Origin: Xenophilus aerolatus
GTDB lineage: Bacteria > Pseudomonadota > Gammaproteobacteria > Burkholderiales > Burkholderiaceae_C
Direction of reading: 5' to 3'
DNA length: 32,332 bases
Assembly (NCBI GenBank): GCA_030418545.1
Contig: QAIB01000024.1
Location: forward strand, 1-32,332
Both the position numbers and the translations under genes were made by a program. This document shows positions 1 to 7,594 of the stretch, one piece after another. The notes beneath the pieces were generated by a model, which searched no databases, was not told where the DNA came from, and was given only the letters and a program-made list of their open reading frames with translations. Positions within the stretch are counted from its first letter, which is position 1, and each line of letters begins with the position of its first letter.

Positions 1-65
1 CGTCGCGTCGCAGGTCGCCCGTAGCGAAGCGAAGGGTCGCAGCCAGCAGGGTCGCCTTTTCTTTG

Positions 66-116
66 CCTACTTTCTTTTGGCGAAGCAAAAGAAAGTAGGT
101 GCGCCGCCGGGCGCAC
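66..116. repeat. Tandem palindromes downstream of the DNA ligase gene
   Basis: Two adjacent perfect hairpins lie 34 to 85 bases beyond the ligase stop codon. The first has 14-base arms, CCTACTTTCTTTTG at 66-79 and its complement at 86-99, around a six-base loop. The second has 7-base arms, GTGCGCC at 99-105 and GGCGCAC at 110-116. Neither is followed by a clean T run, so a simple intrinsic terminator is doubtful. From memory, the 14-base palindrome resembles intergenic repeats common in Comamonadaceae. It probably shapes the 3' end of the ligase transcript. Confidence 0.75.
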
Positions 117-150
117 ATCCCGGCTCCCGCCCGCGAAAAGGCCGACTCCC

Positions 151-1797
151 TCATGAAGGCAACAACGCCTCCAAAGTACCCAACGTATCCGCCTCCTCCA
201 CCCCCTTGTCCTCCCTCCACCGCAACATCCGCGGAAACCTCACCGCGATGCCGCTCTTGTGCCGCGGACTGCGCGCGATCCCCTCGAAGCCCAGTTCGAA
301 CACCAGCGTGGGCTTGACCGACCTCACTGGCCCGAAGCTCTCGATCGTCGTCTTGCGGATGATGGCATCCACGCGCGCCATCTCCGCATCGGTCAACCCC
401 GAGTAGGCCTTCGCAAAGGGCACCAGCTTGCGATCGGGCTGCTCGGGCGGGCCGTCCCACACCGCGAAGGTGTAGTCGCTGTACAGGCTGGCGCGCCGTC
501 CGTGCCCACGCTGCGCATAGATGAGCACGGCATCGACCGAGAGCGGATCGATCTTCCACTTCCACCACACCCCCACGTCCTTGGTGCGCCCCACGCCGTA
601 CTGCGCGTCGCGCCGCTTGAGCATCATGCCCTCGACGCCCAGGCTGCGCGCGGCTTCGCGCTGGCGGGCGAGGTCCGTCCAGTCGGCGCCCGTGAGCATG
701 GGGCTGGCGATGAGCTGCGGGTGCTGCACCTGCGCGACCAGCTCGTCGAGCAGCACGCGGCGGTCGGCCTGCGGCATCACGCGCAGGTCGCGGCCCTGCC
801 ACTCGACGAGGTCATACACGAGCAGCACCACGGGCAGCTCCCGCAGCAGTTTGGGGCCCAGGGTCTTGCGGCCGATGCGCTTCTGCAGTTCGGCAAAAGG
901 CTGCACGCGATCCTCGCGCCAGACGACGATCTCGCCGTCGAGCACGGTGCCGTCGGGCAGGGCCTCGCCCATCGTGGCGAGTTCGGGAAAGCGTTCGGTC
1001 ACGAGTTCCTCGCCGCGCGACCACAGCCACACCTGGCCCGCGCGCTTGACCAGCTGGGCGCGGATGCCGTCCCACTTCCATTCCACGACCCAGTCGGCCG
1101 GCGGGCCGAGCAGCGCATCGAACTGTTCGACGCCGACGTTGAACGGGTGCGCGAGAAAAAATGGATAGGGCTGGCCGCTGGTGACGGTGTTCTGCTCGCC
1201 CTCGGTCTCGGGTGCGATGAGCGACGCATACGCGGCCGCATCGGGCCGCGCGCCGATGTGCGTGTAGCCCATGAGCCGCTGCGCGACGCGCTTGGCATCG
1301 ACGGCACCCACCGCCGCCAGCGCCTGCGTGACCTGCAGCTTCGACACGCCGACGCGAAAGGCGCCGGTGATGAGCTTGAAATACACCAGCCGCTCGTCGG
1401 GCGCGAGCTGGCGCCACTGCGCGCGCAGGCGGTCGGGCAGTTCGTCGGCCGGCGCGCCGCGCAAGGGCAGCAGGTGCTGCTCGACCCATTGCGCGAGCCC
1501 CAGGTCGTGCGCATCGGTGGGCGCTGGCAGCAGCAGCGCGATGGTCTCGGCCAGGTCGCCCACGGCCTCGTAGCTTTCGTCGAACAGCCACTCGGGCAGG
1601 CCGGCCGCTTCCTGCGCCAACAGGCGCAGCAGCTTCACCGGCACCAGCTGCCGTGGCTTGCCGCCGGCGAGGAAATACACCGCCCAGGCTGCATCCTGCG
1701 ATGGCGCATCGCGCAGGTAGCGCTGCAGCGCGGCCTGCTTGACCAGGTTGGACGTGCTGGCGTCGAGCTCGCGGTAGAGGGCGGCGAAGGCTTTCAT
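151..1797 (-). CDS. ATP-dependent DNA ligase (LigB/LigC-type, repair-cluster ligase)
   Basis: This 548-residue protein is an ATP-dependent DNA ligase, which seals nicks through an enzyme-AMP intermediate. The nucleotidyl-transfer motif KWDG is at residues 241-244, with K241 the predicted AMP-accepting lysine. DGEIV (287-291), EGMMLKR (389-395) and WWKWK (411-415) match the later ligase motifs, and an OB-fold region follows. The N-terminal 200 residues form the alpha-helical DNA-binding domain seen in larger bacterial ATP ligases. The chosen start gives MKAFAALYRE, the usual N-terminus as I recall it. The frame stays open upstream to 1980, but that part is repeat sequence. No strong ribosome binding site is visible. 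The gene lies 76 bases after a ligase-associated exonuclease, an association known from the Lhr-MPE-Exo-Lig repair clusters. It is presumably involved in repair, not replication. Confidence 0.93.
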   Translation of the reverse strand: MKAFAALYRELDASTSNLVKQAALQRYLRDAPSQDAAWAVYFLAGGKPRQLVPVKLLRLLAQEAAGLPEWLFDESYEAVGDLAETIALLLPAPTDAHDLGLAQWVEQHLLPLRGAPADELPDRLRAQWRQLAPDERLVYFKLITGAFRVGVSKLQVTQALAAVGAVDAKRVAQRLMGYTHIGARPDAAAYASLIAPETEGEQNTVTSGQPYPFFLAHPFNVGVEQFDALLGPPADWVVEWKWDGIRAQLVKRAGQVWLWSRGEELVTERFPELATMGEALPDGTVLDGEIVVWREDRVQPFAELQKRIGRKTLGPKLLRELPVVLLVYDLVEWQGRDLRVMPQADRRVLLDELVAQVQHPQLIASPMLTGADWTDLARQREAARSLGVEGMMLKRRDAQYGVGRTKDVGVWWKWKIDPLSVDAVLIYAQRGHGRRASLYSDYTFAVWDGPPEQPDRKLVPFAKAYSGLTDAEMARVDAIIRKTTIESFGPVRSVKPTLVFELGFEGIARSPRHKSGIAVRFPRMLRWREDKGVEEADTLGTLEALLPS

Positions 1798-1809
1798 TCG
1801 GATTCGGGC

Positions 1810-1929
1810 AGCCGAACGCAGAGGGCGCAGAGATTCCGCAGAAGTCGCAGAACAAGTCCATTCAGACATCCGTTCATTGCTGTTCCTTCTGCGCCCTTTG
1901 CGAATCCTCTGCGCCCTCTGCGTTCGGCT
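1810..1929. repeat. Inverted repeat pair between exonuclease and ligase genes
   Basis: The left arm (about 1810-1857) and right arm (about 1881-1929) are imperfect inverted copies of one degenerate AACGCAGAGGGCGCAGAG-type motif. The outer 23 bases (1810-1832 against 1907-1929) are perfectly complementary. The inner parts match after a few substitutions and a one-base gap. The right arm runs through the 3' end of the exonuclease gene and supplies its last codons. The left arm lies in the leader of the ligase gene. In the transcript the arms would fold into one long hairpin between the two cistrons. The motif resembles a dispersed repeat of betaproteobacteria, by memory only. Confidence 0.8.
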
Positions 1930-2938
1930 GTCCGCTTTCGGCGTCCTCGTCCCCGTACTCGGTCTTGAAGCCCTGCGCATCCAGCCCGTTCTCGTTCAGC
2001 CATCGCACCAGCACCGCCACGCTGCCATGGGTGACGAACACGCGCTCGGCGCCCGTGCCGGCGATGGCTTTCTGCAGGCCGGGCCAGTCGGCGTGGTCGC
2101 TCATGACGAAGCCGCGGTCGACGCCCCGGCGGCGGCGGGTGCCGCGCAGCTGCATCCAGCCCGAGGCGAAGGCGTCGGCGTAGTTTCCGAAGCGCTTCAT
2201 CCACGGCGTGCCCTGGGCCGAGGGCGGCGCCAGCACCAGCGCGCGCTTGAGCATGGCTGCATCCACGCCCGGGTCGGTCACGCGCAGGGTGGGCGGCAGC
2301 GCCACGCCGGCAGCGCGGTAGACGGCATTGAGCGGCTCCACCGCGCCGTGCACGACGATGGGGCCGATGCTGGCATCGACACCGTGCAGGATGCGCTGCG
2401 CCTTGCCGAAGGCATAGCAGAACAGCACCGACGCGCGGCCCTCCTCGGCATTTCGGCGCCACCAGGCGTCGATCTCGGCGAAGAGCACCGGCTGCGTGGG
2501 CCAGCGGTAGATGGGCAGGCCGAAGGTGGATTCGGTGATGAAGGTGTCGCACGGCACCGGCTCGAAGGGCGTGCAGGTGCCGTCGGGTTCGGTCTTGTAG
2601 TCGCCCGAGGCGACCCACACGCGCCCGGCGTGTTCGAGCCGCACCTGCGCCGACCCCAGCACGTGGCCGGCCGGGTGCAGCGAGATGCGCACGCCATGGT
2701 GCTCGATCGCTTCGCCGTAGGGCAGCGTCTGCAGGGCGATGTCGGCCCCCAGGCGCTGGCGCAGGGTGCCTTCGCTGTCGGCGTGCGCGAGGTAGTGGGC
2801 ATGCCCCCAGCGCGCATGGTCGGAGTGGCCGTGCGTGATGACGGCCCGGTCCACGGGCTTCCAGGGGTCGATGTAGAAGTCGCCGGGTGGGCAGTACAGG
2901 CCCTCGGGGCGGGCGATGACGAGGTCGACGTCGGGCAC
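1874..2938 (-). CDS. Ligase-associated DNA exonuclease (MBL/beta-CASP fold)
   Basis: This 354-residue protein is a metallo-beta-lactamase-fold nuclease of the ligase-associated exonuclease family. HGHSDH at residues 36-41 is the metal-binding HxHxDH motif. MSDHAD and FVTHGS near the C-terminus fit the later histidine motifs of beta-CASP enzymes. The start is inferred: the conserved region begins close to a GTG codon at 2938 giving VPDVDLVIARPEG. The frame stays open to 3223, but that part is arginine-rich and runs into the LysR gene. No strong Shine-Dalgarno sequence precedes the GTG, so the start is uncertain. The last 15 to 20 residues, rich in E, Q, A and R, are encoded by a palindromic repeat and are probably not part of the fold. 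It is likely cotranscribed with the downstream ligase. Confidence 0.88.
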   Translation of the reverse strand: MPDVDLVIARPEGLYCPPGDFYIDPWKPVDRAVITHGHSDHARWGHAHYLAHADSEGTLRQRLGADIALQTLPYGEAIEHHGVRISLHPAGHVLGSAQVRLEHAGRVWVASGDYKTEPDGTCTPFEPVPCDTFITESTFGLPIYRWPTQPVLFAEIDAWWRRNAEEGRASVLFCYAFGKAQRILHGVDASIGPIVVHGAVEPLNAVYRAAGVALPPTLRVTDPGVDAAMLKRALVLAPPSAQGTPWMKRFGNYADAFASGWMQLRGTRRRRGVDRGFVMSDHADWPGLQKAIAGTGAERVFVTHGSVAVLVRWLNENGLDAQGFKTEYGDEDAESGQPNAEGAEDSQRAQKEQQ

Positions 2939-3084
2939 GATGGGGCAAGTGTGGCGCAAAGGCTGTGCACCGCAGGCAGCGCCGCGAGGGGCGCGCGACG
3001 CGCGCACGCAGGCTCGCGGCGCCGACCTACCTGCCGGGCGCGGTCGCGCCGACGCGCAGCCCGCGGCGGGCGCCTGCCGAGCCC

Positions 3085-4011
3085 CTAAGGCGCGCCGGGG
3101 CCGGCCGGCGACAGCTGCAGCGGAGGATGGGCGGCCAGGAAGTCGATGAAGGCCCGCACGGCCGGCAGCATCCCGCGGCGGCTTGCGAACGCGGCCTGGA
3201 TCTCGCCGGATCCGCTGTGCCACTGCGGCAGCACGCGGCGCAGGGTTCCGCGCGCCAGCGCGTCGACGCAGATCAGTTCGGGCAGCAGCGCCAGCCCCAG
3301 GCCTTCCACCGCGGCATGCCGTAGCGCGAGCATGTCGTCGGAGACCAGCCGCGCCTCGTGCACCAGCGTGACCGTTCGTGTGCCGTCATTCAGCACCCAC
3401 TTGGCGCGCCCCGCCTGCGCCGACAGTGCCAGCGTGGGCCAGTGGCGCAGCGCGTCGACCTCGCTGGGCATGCCGTGCGTCTCCACCAGGCGGGGCGCTG
3501 CCACCAACACGTCGGTCGACCGGCCGAGCGTGCGCACCACCAGCGCCGAATCCTCGAAGGGCGGGCGCCGCACCCGCAGGGCCACGTCGACCGGCTCCTC
3601 CACCGGGTCGACACGGCGGCTGGTGCTGCTGAGCATCAGCCGCACGCGCGGAAACTCCTGCGCGAAACGGGGCAGCAGGGGCGTGAGCCAGACCTGCGCG
3701 AGCGTGAGCGGACAGCTCACGCGCAGCGGCCCCTGCGGCACGGCCACCGCCTGTCGCACCACCTCGTGCGCCTCGCGGCCCATGGCCACCATCGCCTGGC
3801 AGCGCTCGTAGAACTGCTGACCGATCGAGGTGGTCGACACATGGCGCGAACTGCGCTGCAACAGCCGCACCCCCAGCCGCGCCTCCAGCAGCGCGATCCG
3901 CCGGCTCACGCTGGACTTGGGCACCCCCACCTCTACGCCGGCGGCGGTGAAGCTGCCCTGCTCCACCACGGCCACGAAGAGGGCGTAGTCGGCCAGATCG
4001 TCACCGTTCAT
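3085..4011 (-). CDS. LysR-family transcriptional regulator
   Basis: This is a 308-residue LysR-type regulator of usual length. The N-terminal winged helix-turn-helix covers roughly residues 1-62 (ADYALFVAVVEQGSFTAAG, then SVSRRIALLEARLG). The rest is the periplasmic-binding-protein-like effector domain. The start MNGDDLADYALF at 4011 matches where the family usually begins. An in-frame ATG at 4050 would add 13 residues, but it overlaps a LysR-box-like palindrome, which favours 4011. The gene is divergent from an FAH-family hydrolase gene 102 bases away. By the usual LysR arrangement it probably controls that operon and itself. The inducer is unknown; an aromatic compound or its ring-cleavage product would fit the neighbours. 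Confidence 0.92.
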   Translation of the reverse strand: MNGDDLADYALFVAVVEQGSFTAAGVEVGVPKSSVSRRIALLEARLGVRLLQRSSRHVSTTSIGQQFYERCQAMVAMGREAHEVVRQAVAVPQGPLRVSCPLTLAQVWLTPLLPRFAQEFPRVRLMLSSTSRRVDPVEEPVDVALRVRRPPFEDSALVVRTLGRSTDVLVAAPRLVETHGMPSEVDALRHWPTLALSAQAGRAKWVLNDGTRTVTLVHEARLVSDDMLALRHAAVEGLGLALLPELICVDALARGTLRRVLPQWHSGSGEIQAAFASRRGMLPAVRAFIDFLAAHPPLQLSPAGPGAP

Positions 4012-4031
4012 CGTCCCGTCAGTCGAACGAT

Positions 4032-4050
4032 ATGTCTTGTTATCCGACAT
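4032..4050. promoter_or_regulatory. Candidate LysR box in the divergent promoter region
   Basis: ATGTC (4032-4036) and GACAT (4046-4050) are perfect inverted arms separated by nine bases. T4035 and A4047 are separated by exactly 11 bases, the T-N11-A pattern of LysR-type binding sites. The site is 20 bases upstream of the LysR start and 63 upstream of the hydrolase start, where a dual autoregulatory and activating site is expected. No footprint or consensus for this regulator is known to me. Confidence 0.55.
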
Positions 4051-4113
4051 TGCCAAGCGATCGTCCCAAAAAGATGATGAACCATACGTGCAAGACGAAC
4101 TGGAGACAACTCG

Positions 4114-4986
4114 ATGAAGCTGGCCACCTACGTGCAACACGGCCGCACGCGCCTGGGCTGCCTGCAGGACGACGACACCCTGGGCGATTTGAGTGGCTGC
4201 GCCGGTGCGCCGGCCTCGCTCGTGGAACTGCTGACGTTGGGCCAGGCCGGCCTGGTCTGGGCGGCCGACGCAGCGCGCCGCGCGCCCCGCGTGCCGCTCA
4301 CGGAGGTCCGCCTGTGCGCCCCGATTCCGCAGCCGCGCAAGTTCCTGGCGCTGGGCGGCAACTACGCGTCGCACCTGGCCGAAGCGGCGCGCGTCGGGCT
4401 GGTCCGCGCCGGCCATGGGCAGGTGTGGTTCAACAAGCAGGTGTCCTGCGTGGCCGGCCCCTACGACGCGGTGCAGCGTCCGCGCGTGTCGCTGCAGATG
4501 GACTATGAAGGCGAACTCGGCGTCGTGATCGGGCGGCGCTGCCGGCATGTGGCGGCGGCCGATGCGATGGCGGTGGTGGCGGGCTACGTGGTGGTCAACG
4601 ACCTGAGCGTGCGCGACTGGCAGTTGCGCAGCCCCACCCACACGCTGGGCAAGTCCTTCGACACCCACGGCCCCTTCGGCCCCTGGCTGGTCACGCGCGA
4701 CGAAGTGCCCGACCCCCACGCCCTGCGCCTGCGCACCTGGGTCAATGGCGAACTGCGGCAGGACGGCCACACCTCGGAGATGATCCACCGCGTCGAGGAC
4801 ATGGTGGCCGAACTCAGCACCGCCTTCACGCTGGAGCCCGGCGACGTCCTGACCACCGGCAGCCCGGCCGGCGTGGGTGCGCTGATGGACCCGCCACGCT
4901 ACCTCGCGCCCGGCGACCGCGTACGGGTGGAGATCGACGGCCTGGGCCACATCGAGAACCCGGTGATCGAGGAGGTGGCGGCATGA
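4114..4986 (+). CDS. Fumarylacetoacetate hydrolase (FAH) family protein
   Basis: This 290-residue FAH-superfamily enzyme is of the kind acting on 2-oxo acids or acylpyruvates from aromatic meta-cleavage. A short N-terminal domain (1-70) precedes the catalytic domain. The core has LGGNYASH (80-87), the metal-binding acidic residues E132 and E134 in DYEGELGVVIG, D163 in VVNDLSVRDWQ, and the GKSFDTHGPFGPWL loop (179-192). TTGSPAGVG (247-255) is the usual late motif. GGAGA at 4102-4106 lies seven bases before the ATG. The stop overlaps the next gene by four bases (ATGA), so the two are translationally coupled. The neighbouring extradiol-type dioxygenase suggests this enzyme acts on the ring-opened product. 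A hydratase or isomerase role cannot be excluded. Confidence 0.9.
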   Translation: MKLATYVQHGRTRLGCLQDDDTLGDLSGCAGAPASLVELLTLGQAGLVWAADAARRAPRVPLTEVRLCAPIPQPRKFLALGGNYASHLAEAARVGLVRAGHGQVWFNKQVSCVAGPYDAVQRPRVSLQMDYEGELGVVIGRRCRHVAAADAMAVVAGYVVVNDLSVRDWQLRSPTHTLGKSFDTHGPFGPWLVTRDEVPDPHALRLRTWVNGELRQDGHTSEMIHRVEDMVAELSTAFTLEPGDVLTTGSPAGVGALMDPPRYLAPGDRVRVEIDGLGHIENPVIEEVAA

Positions 4987-5600
4987 GTTCGCAGCTCGCA
5001 CTTCCCGCCCGGCCGCTGCCGGACGCCACGGCCGTGCCGATCCGCCCGGCCAAGCTGGCGCACGTGGTGCTGCGCGTGTCCGATCTCGCGCGCTCGCGTG
5101 CCTGGTACCGCTGCCTGCTGGAAGCGAGCGTGGCCTTCGAGAACGAGATGGTGTGCTTTCTGAGCTACGACGAGGAGCACCACCGCCTCGGGCTGATCGG
5201 GCGACCCGACCTCGCCGGCCTGCGCAGCGACGACGCGCTGCCGGGCCTGGAGCATGTCGCCTTCACGTACGCGACGCTGGGCGAGCTGCTGGCCACCTGG
5301 CGCCGCCTGCAGGCGCTGGAGATCACGCCCTACTGGTGCATCAACCACGGACCGACGATCTCGCTCTACTACAAGGACCCGGACGGGAACCGCGTCGAAC
5401 TGCAATACGACGTCTTTGCCAGCGCGCAGGAGGTCCAGGCCTTCTTCGACAGCGGCGCCTACGCGGAGAACTTCATGGGCATCCGCTTCGACCCGGCGGC
5501 GCTGGCCGCGCGCTTCGAGGCCGGCGAGGCGCTGGACGCGCTCACACGCCGGCCACCGCTGCCGGCGGGCGCCACGCCCTGGGACATGCACCTGGCCTGA
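4983..5600 (+). CDS. VOC-family one-domain extradiol dioxygenase-like protein
   Basis: This 205-residue protein of the vicinal-oxygen-chelate superfamily has one pair of beta-alpha-beta-beta-beta modules in about residues 24-145. The expected metal ligands are H27 (KLAHVVLRV), H91 (LEHVAF) and E139 (NRVELQYD). H122 and Y129/Y130 (NHGPTISLYYKDPDGN) sit where extradiol dioxygenases place catalytic residues. The length is like one-domain ring-cleavage enzymes, shorter than the two-domain BphC/XylE type. It overlaps the upstream FAH-family gene by four bases, so the pair is one operon. A function as an extradiol dioxygenase of a catechol-like substrate is inferred; a glyoxalase or other VOC activity remains possible. 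Confidence 0.85.
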   Translation: MSSQLALPARPLPDATAVPIRPAKLAHVVLRVSDLARSRAWYRCLLEASVAFENEMVCFLSYDEEHHRLGLIGRPDLAGLRSDDALPGLEHVAFTYATLGELLATWRRLQALEITPYWCINHGPTISLYYKDPDGNRVELQYDVFASAQEVQAFFDSGAYAENFMGIRFDPAALAARFEAGEALDALTRRPPLPAGATPWDMHLA

Positions 5601-5622
5601 ACGCGATGCGCGCAGCCCCACG

Positions 5623-6300
5623 CTAGCGCGCCGGCGTGCGGGCGGGCATCTGCTTCTGCATCTCGGCCGCCATGCGCTTCATGGCCTCCATGTCGACCTT
5701 GGTGCCGTCGGGCAGGGTCATCTCGCCGGGCTTGGTGTCGGGGCCCGTGCGCATCAGCTGGCCGGCCATGGCGCCCATGCGGGTCATGTCGGCCACGTTC
5801 ATCTTCATGCCGCCCGGCATCACCATGTCGCCCGGCTTCATGGTCGAGGGGCAGGCGCCCAGCCAGCGCATTTCGGCCACCATGTCGTCGTCGGTCGGGG
5901 GCGCCTTGGGCCTGGGCTCGTAGACCGTGTGCGACTCGACGCGGTAGGCCGCATTGAAGTCGCCCGACATGACGATGCGCCGCGTCATGGTGGTCTCGCT
6001 CTGCTTGCAGACCTCGGTGTGCACCAGCATCTTGCCGGCCTCGTTGCGCATCTCTTCCTTGCAGAACTTGCGGTTCATCTTCGGCTGCGAGAGACCGTAT
6101 TCCTGCAGCGCCTTGTCGGTGGCGGGGTCGGCACACTGCTGCACGACGATGCCGTCCTTGGCGCCAGCCTTCTGGGTCGAGCGCATCTCCCACAGCCCGG
6201 CCTTGCGTTCGGGGAAGGTGGGGCCGGCATGGGCCGGCGCGGCGGCGGCGATGGCGATGGCGAGCGACAGGGCGGGCAGCCAGGCGAGGCGGGGGGTCAT
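5623..6300 (-). CDS. DUF3617 family secreted protein, methionine-rich C-terminus
   Basis: This 225-residue protein of the DUF3617 type is exported. Residues 1 to about 24 form a signal peptide ([13 protein letters not shown], an alanine-rich core, then AHA cleavage). The mature part opens with the family pattern P-x-R-K-A-G-L-W-E. Four cysteines (QQCAD, KFCKEE, EVCKQ, GACPS) could make two disulfides in the periplasm. The last 70 to 75 residues contain about 15 methionines in patterns like MVMPGGMKM. The frame extends upstream of the chosen ATG at 6300, but only this start places the signal peptide at the N-terminus. It converges with the dioxygenase-like gene, 22 bases apart. Its function is unknown. 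Confidence 0.85.
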   Translation of the reverse strand: MTPRLAWLPALSLAIAIAAAAPAHAGPTFPERKAGLWEMRSTQKAGAKDGIVVQQCADPATDKALQEYGLSQPKMNRKFCKEEMRNEAGKMLVHTEVCKQSETTMTRRIVMSGDFNAAYRVESHTVYEPRPKAPPTDDDMVAEMRWLGACPSTMKPGDMVMPGGMKMNVADMTRMGAMAGQLMRTGPDTKPGEMTLPDGTKVDMEAMKRMAAEMQKQMPARTPAR

Positions 6301-6387
6301 GGCGGTGGCGCAGGAACGAGGACCGCCGTTTCTACCGCCCGCGCGCACTGCCGCCCATAGGGCGTTCGGGCTAGGCCGTGCCGCGCC

Positions 6388-7539
6388 TCAGAAGGCCGTC
6401 CACTTCTGCGTGCTGGCCGCGCTTTGCAGCGCCTTCTCGATGAAGCGCACGCCGCGTGCGCCGTCGGCGAGGGTCGGATGGTCCGCGTGCAGCGGCTCCG
6501 GTGCCACGCCCTGTTGCAGCGCACGGATGCGCGCGATGACGCCGAGGTACACGTTGGCGAAGGCCTCGATGAAGGCTTCGGGATGGCCAGCGGGCAGCCG
6601 CGTGGCCAGGCGCGCCGACTCGCCGAGCCAGGGCGACCCGCGTGTGAGCAGACGGCGCGGGCCGTCGATGGGCGCATGCACCAGCGTGTCGGGCTGCTCC
6701 TGGCGCCAGTCCAGCGTGCCGGTGCTGCCGAAGACGCGCAGGCGCAGGTCGTTCTCGCAACCCACCGCGATCTGCGTGGCCATGAGCACGCCGCGCGCCC
6801 CGCCCTTGAAGCGCAGCAGCAGGCTGGCGTCGTCGTCGAGCTGGCGTCCCGCCACGAAGGTGCCGAGGTCGGCGCACAGGCTCTCGAGCTCCAGACCGGT
6901 GACGGTGGCGACCAGGTTCTCGGCATGCGAGCCGATGTCGCCCAGTGCGCCGGCCGCGCCACTGCGGGCCGGGTCGGTGCGCCAGCCGGCCTGCTTGTTG
7001 TCGCTGCCCTCGAGCTTGGTGGCCAGCCAGCCCTGGTGGTACTCGACCACCACCTTGCGCACCTCGCCGATCGCGCCGGCGGCCACCAGCGCGCGCGCCT
7101 CGCGCACCATCGGGTAGCCGCTGTAGTTGTAGGTCACGCCGAACACGCTGCCACTGCGCTCGACGGTGCGCAGCAGGTCCTCGGCCTGTTCGCTGGTGTG
7201 GACCAGCGGCTTGTCGCACACGACGTGGATGCCCGCCTCGGCGAAGGCCTTGGCCACCGGATGGTGCAGGTGGTTGGGCGTGACGATGGAGACGAAGTCG
7301 ACGCGCTCGTCGGCGCTTCGTGCGAGCTCGTCGTCGAGCAGCGCCTGCCAGTCGGCGTGGTTGCGATCGTCGGCCAGGCCCAGCTCGCGGCCCGACGCGC
7401 GGGCGCGCTCGGGCGTGGAGGCCAGCGCGCCGGCCACCAGCTCGGCCTGGCCGTCGATCGCCAGGGCCTTGCGGTGCACGGCGCCGATGAAGGCGCCCTG
7501 GCCGCCGCCGACCATGGCGTAGCGCAGTTTTTTCGTCAT
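6388..7539 (-). CDS. Gfo/Idh/MocA family NAD(P)-dependent dehydrogenase
   Basis: This 383-residue oxidoreductase has an N-terminal Rossmann fold. GGGQGAFIG (11-19) is the dinucleotide-binding loop, VTPNHLHH (86-93) closes the fold, and CDKP (108-111) holds the conserved catalytic lysine K110. [10 protein letters not shown] (200-209) gives the usual D and H active-site residues of the C-terminal domain. Such enzymes oxidise a hydroxyl of sugars, inositols or glycosides. It is the last gene of a sugar-uptake operon, 55 bases after a TIM-barrel isomerase. That pairing suggests a ring oxidation coupled to isomerisation, epimerisation or elimination. The substrate cannot be read from sequence. Confidence 0.92.
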   Translation of the reverse strand: MTKKLRYAMVGGGQGAFIGAVHRKALAIDGQAELVAGALASTPERARASGRELGLADDRNHADWQALLDDELARSADERVDFVSIVTPNHLHHPVAKAFAEAGIHVVCDKPLVHTSEQAEDLLRTVERSGSVFGVTYNYSGYPMVREARALVAAGAIGEVRKVVVEYHQGWLATKLEGSDNKQAGWRTDPARSGAAGALGDIGSHAENLVATVTGLELESLCADLGTFVAGRQLDDDASLLLRFKGGARGVLMATQIAVGCENDLRLRVFGSTGTLDWRQEQPDTLVHAPIDGPRRLLTRGSPWLGESARLATRLPAGHPEAFIEAFANVYLGVIARIRALQQGVAPEPLHADHPTLADGARGVRFIEKALQSAASTQKWTAF

Positions 7540-7594
7540 CGCGCGGCCGCTTCGGGACGAAGTGCCAGGACCTGAAGAGCGTTCGGGCCCGCGC

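Noticed and set aside
2939-3223. N-terminal extension of the exonuclease
   Set aside because: It is arginine- and alanine-rich, overlaps the LysR 3' end and precedes the conserved start of the family.
4012-5001. Upstream extension of the LysR gene to a 638-residue protein
   Set aside because: The extension is antisense to the FAH-family hydrolase and lacks protein-like composition; LysR proteins are about 300 residues long.
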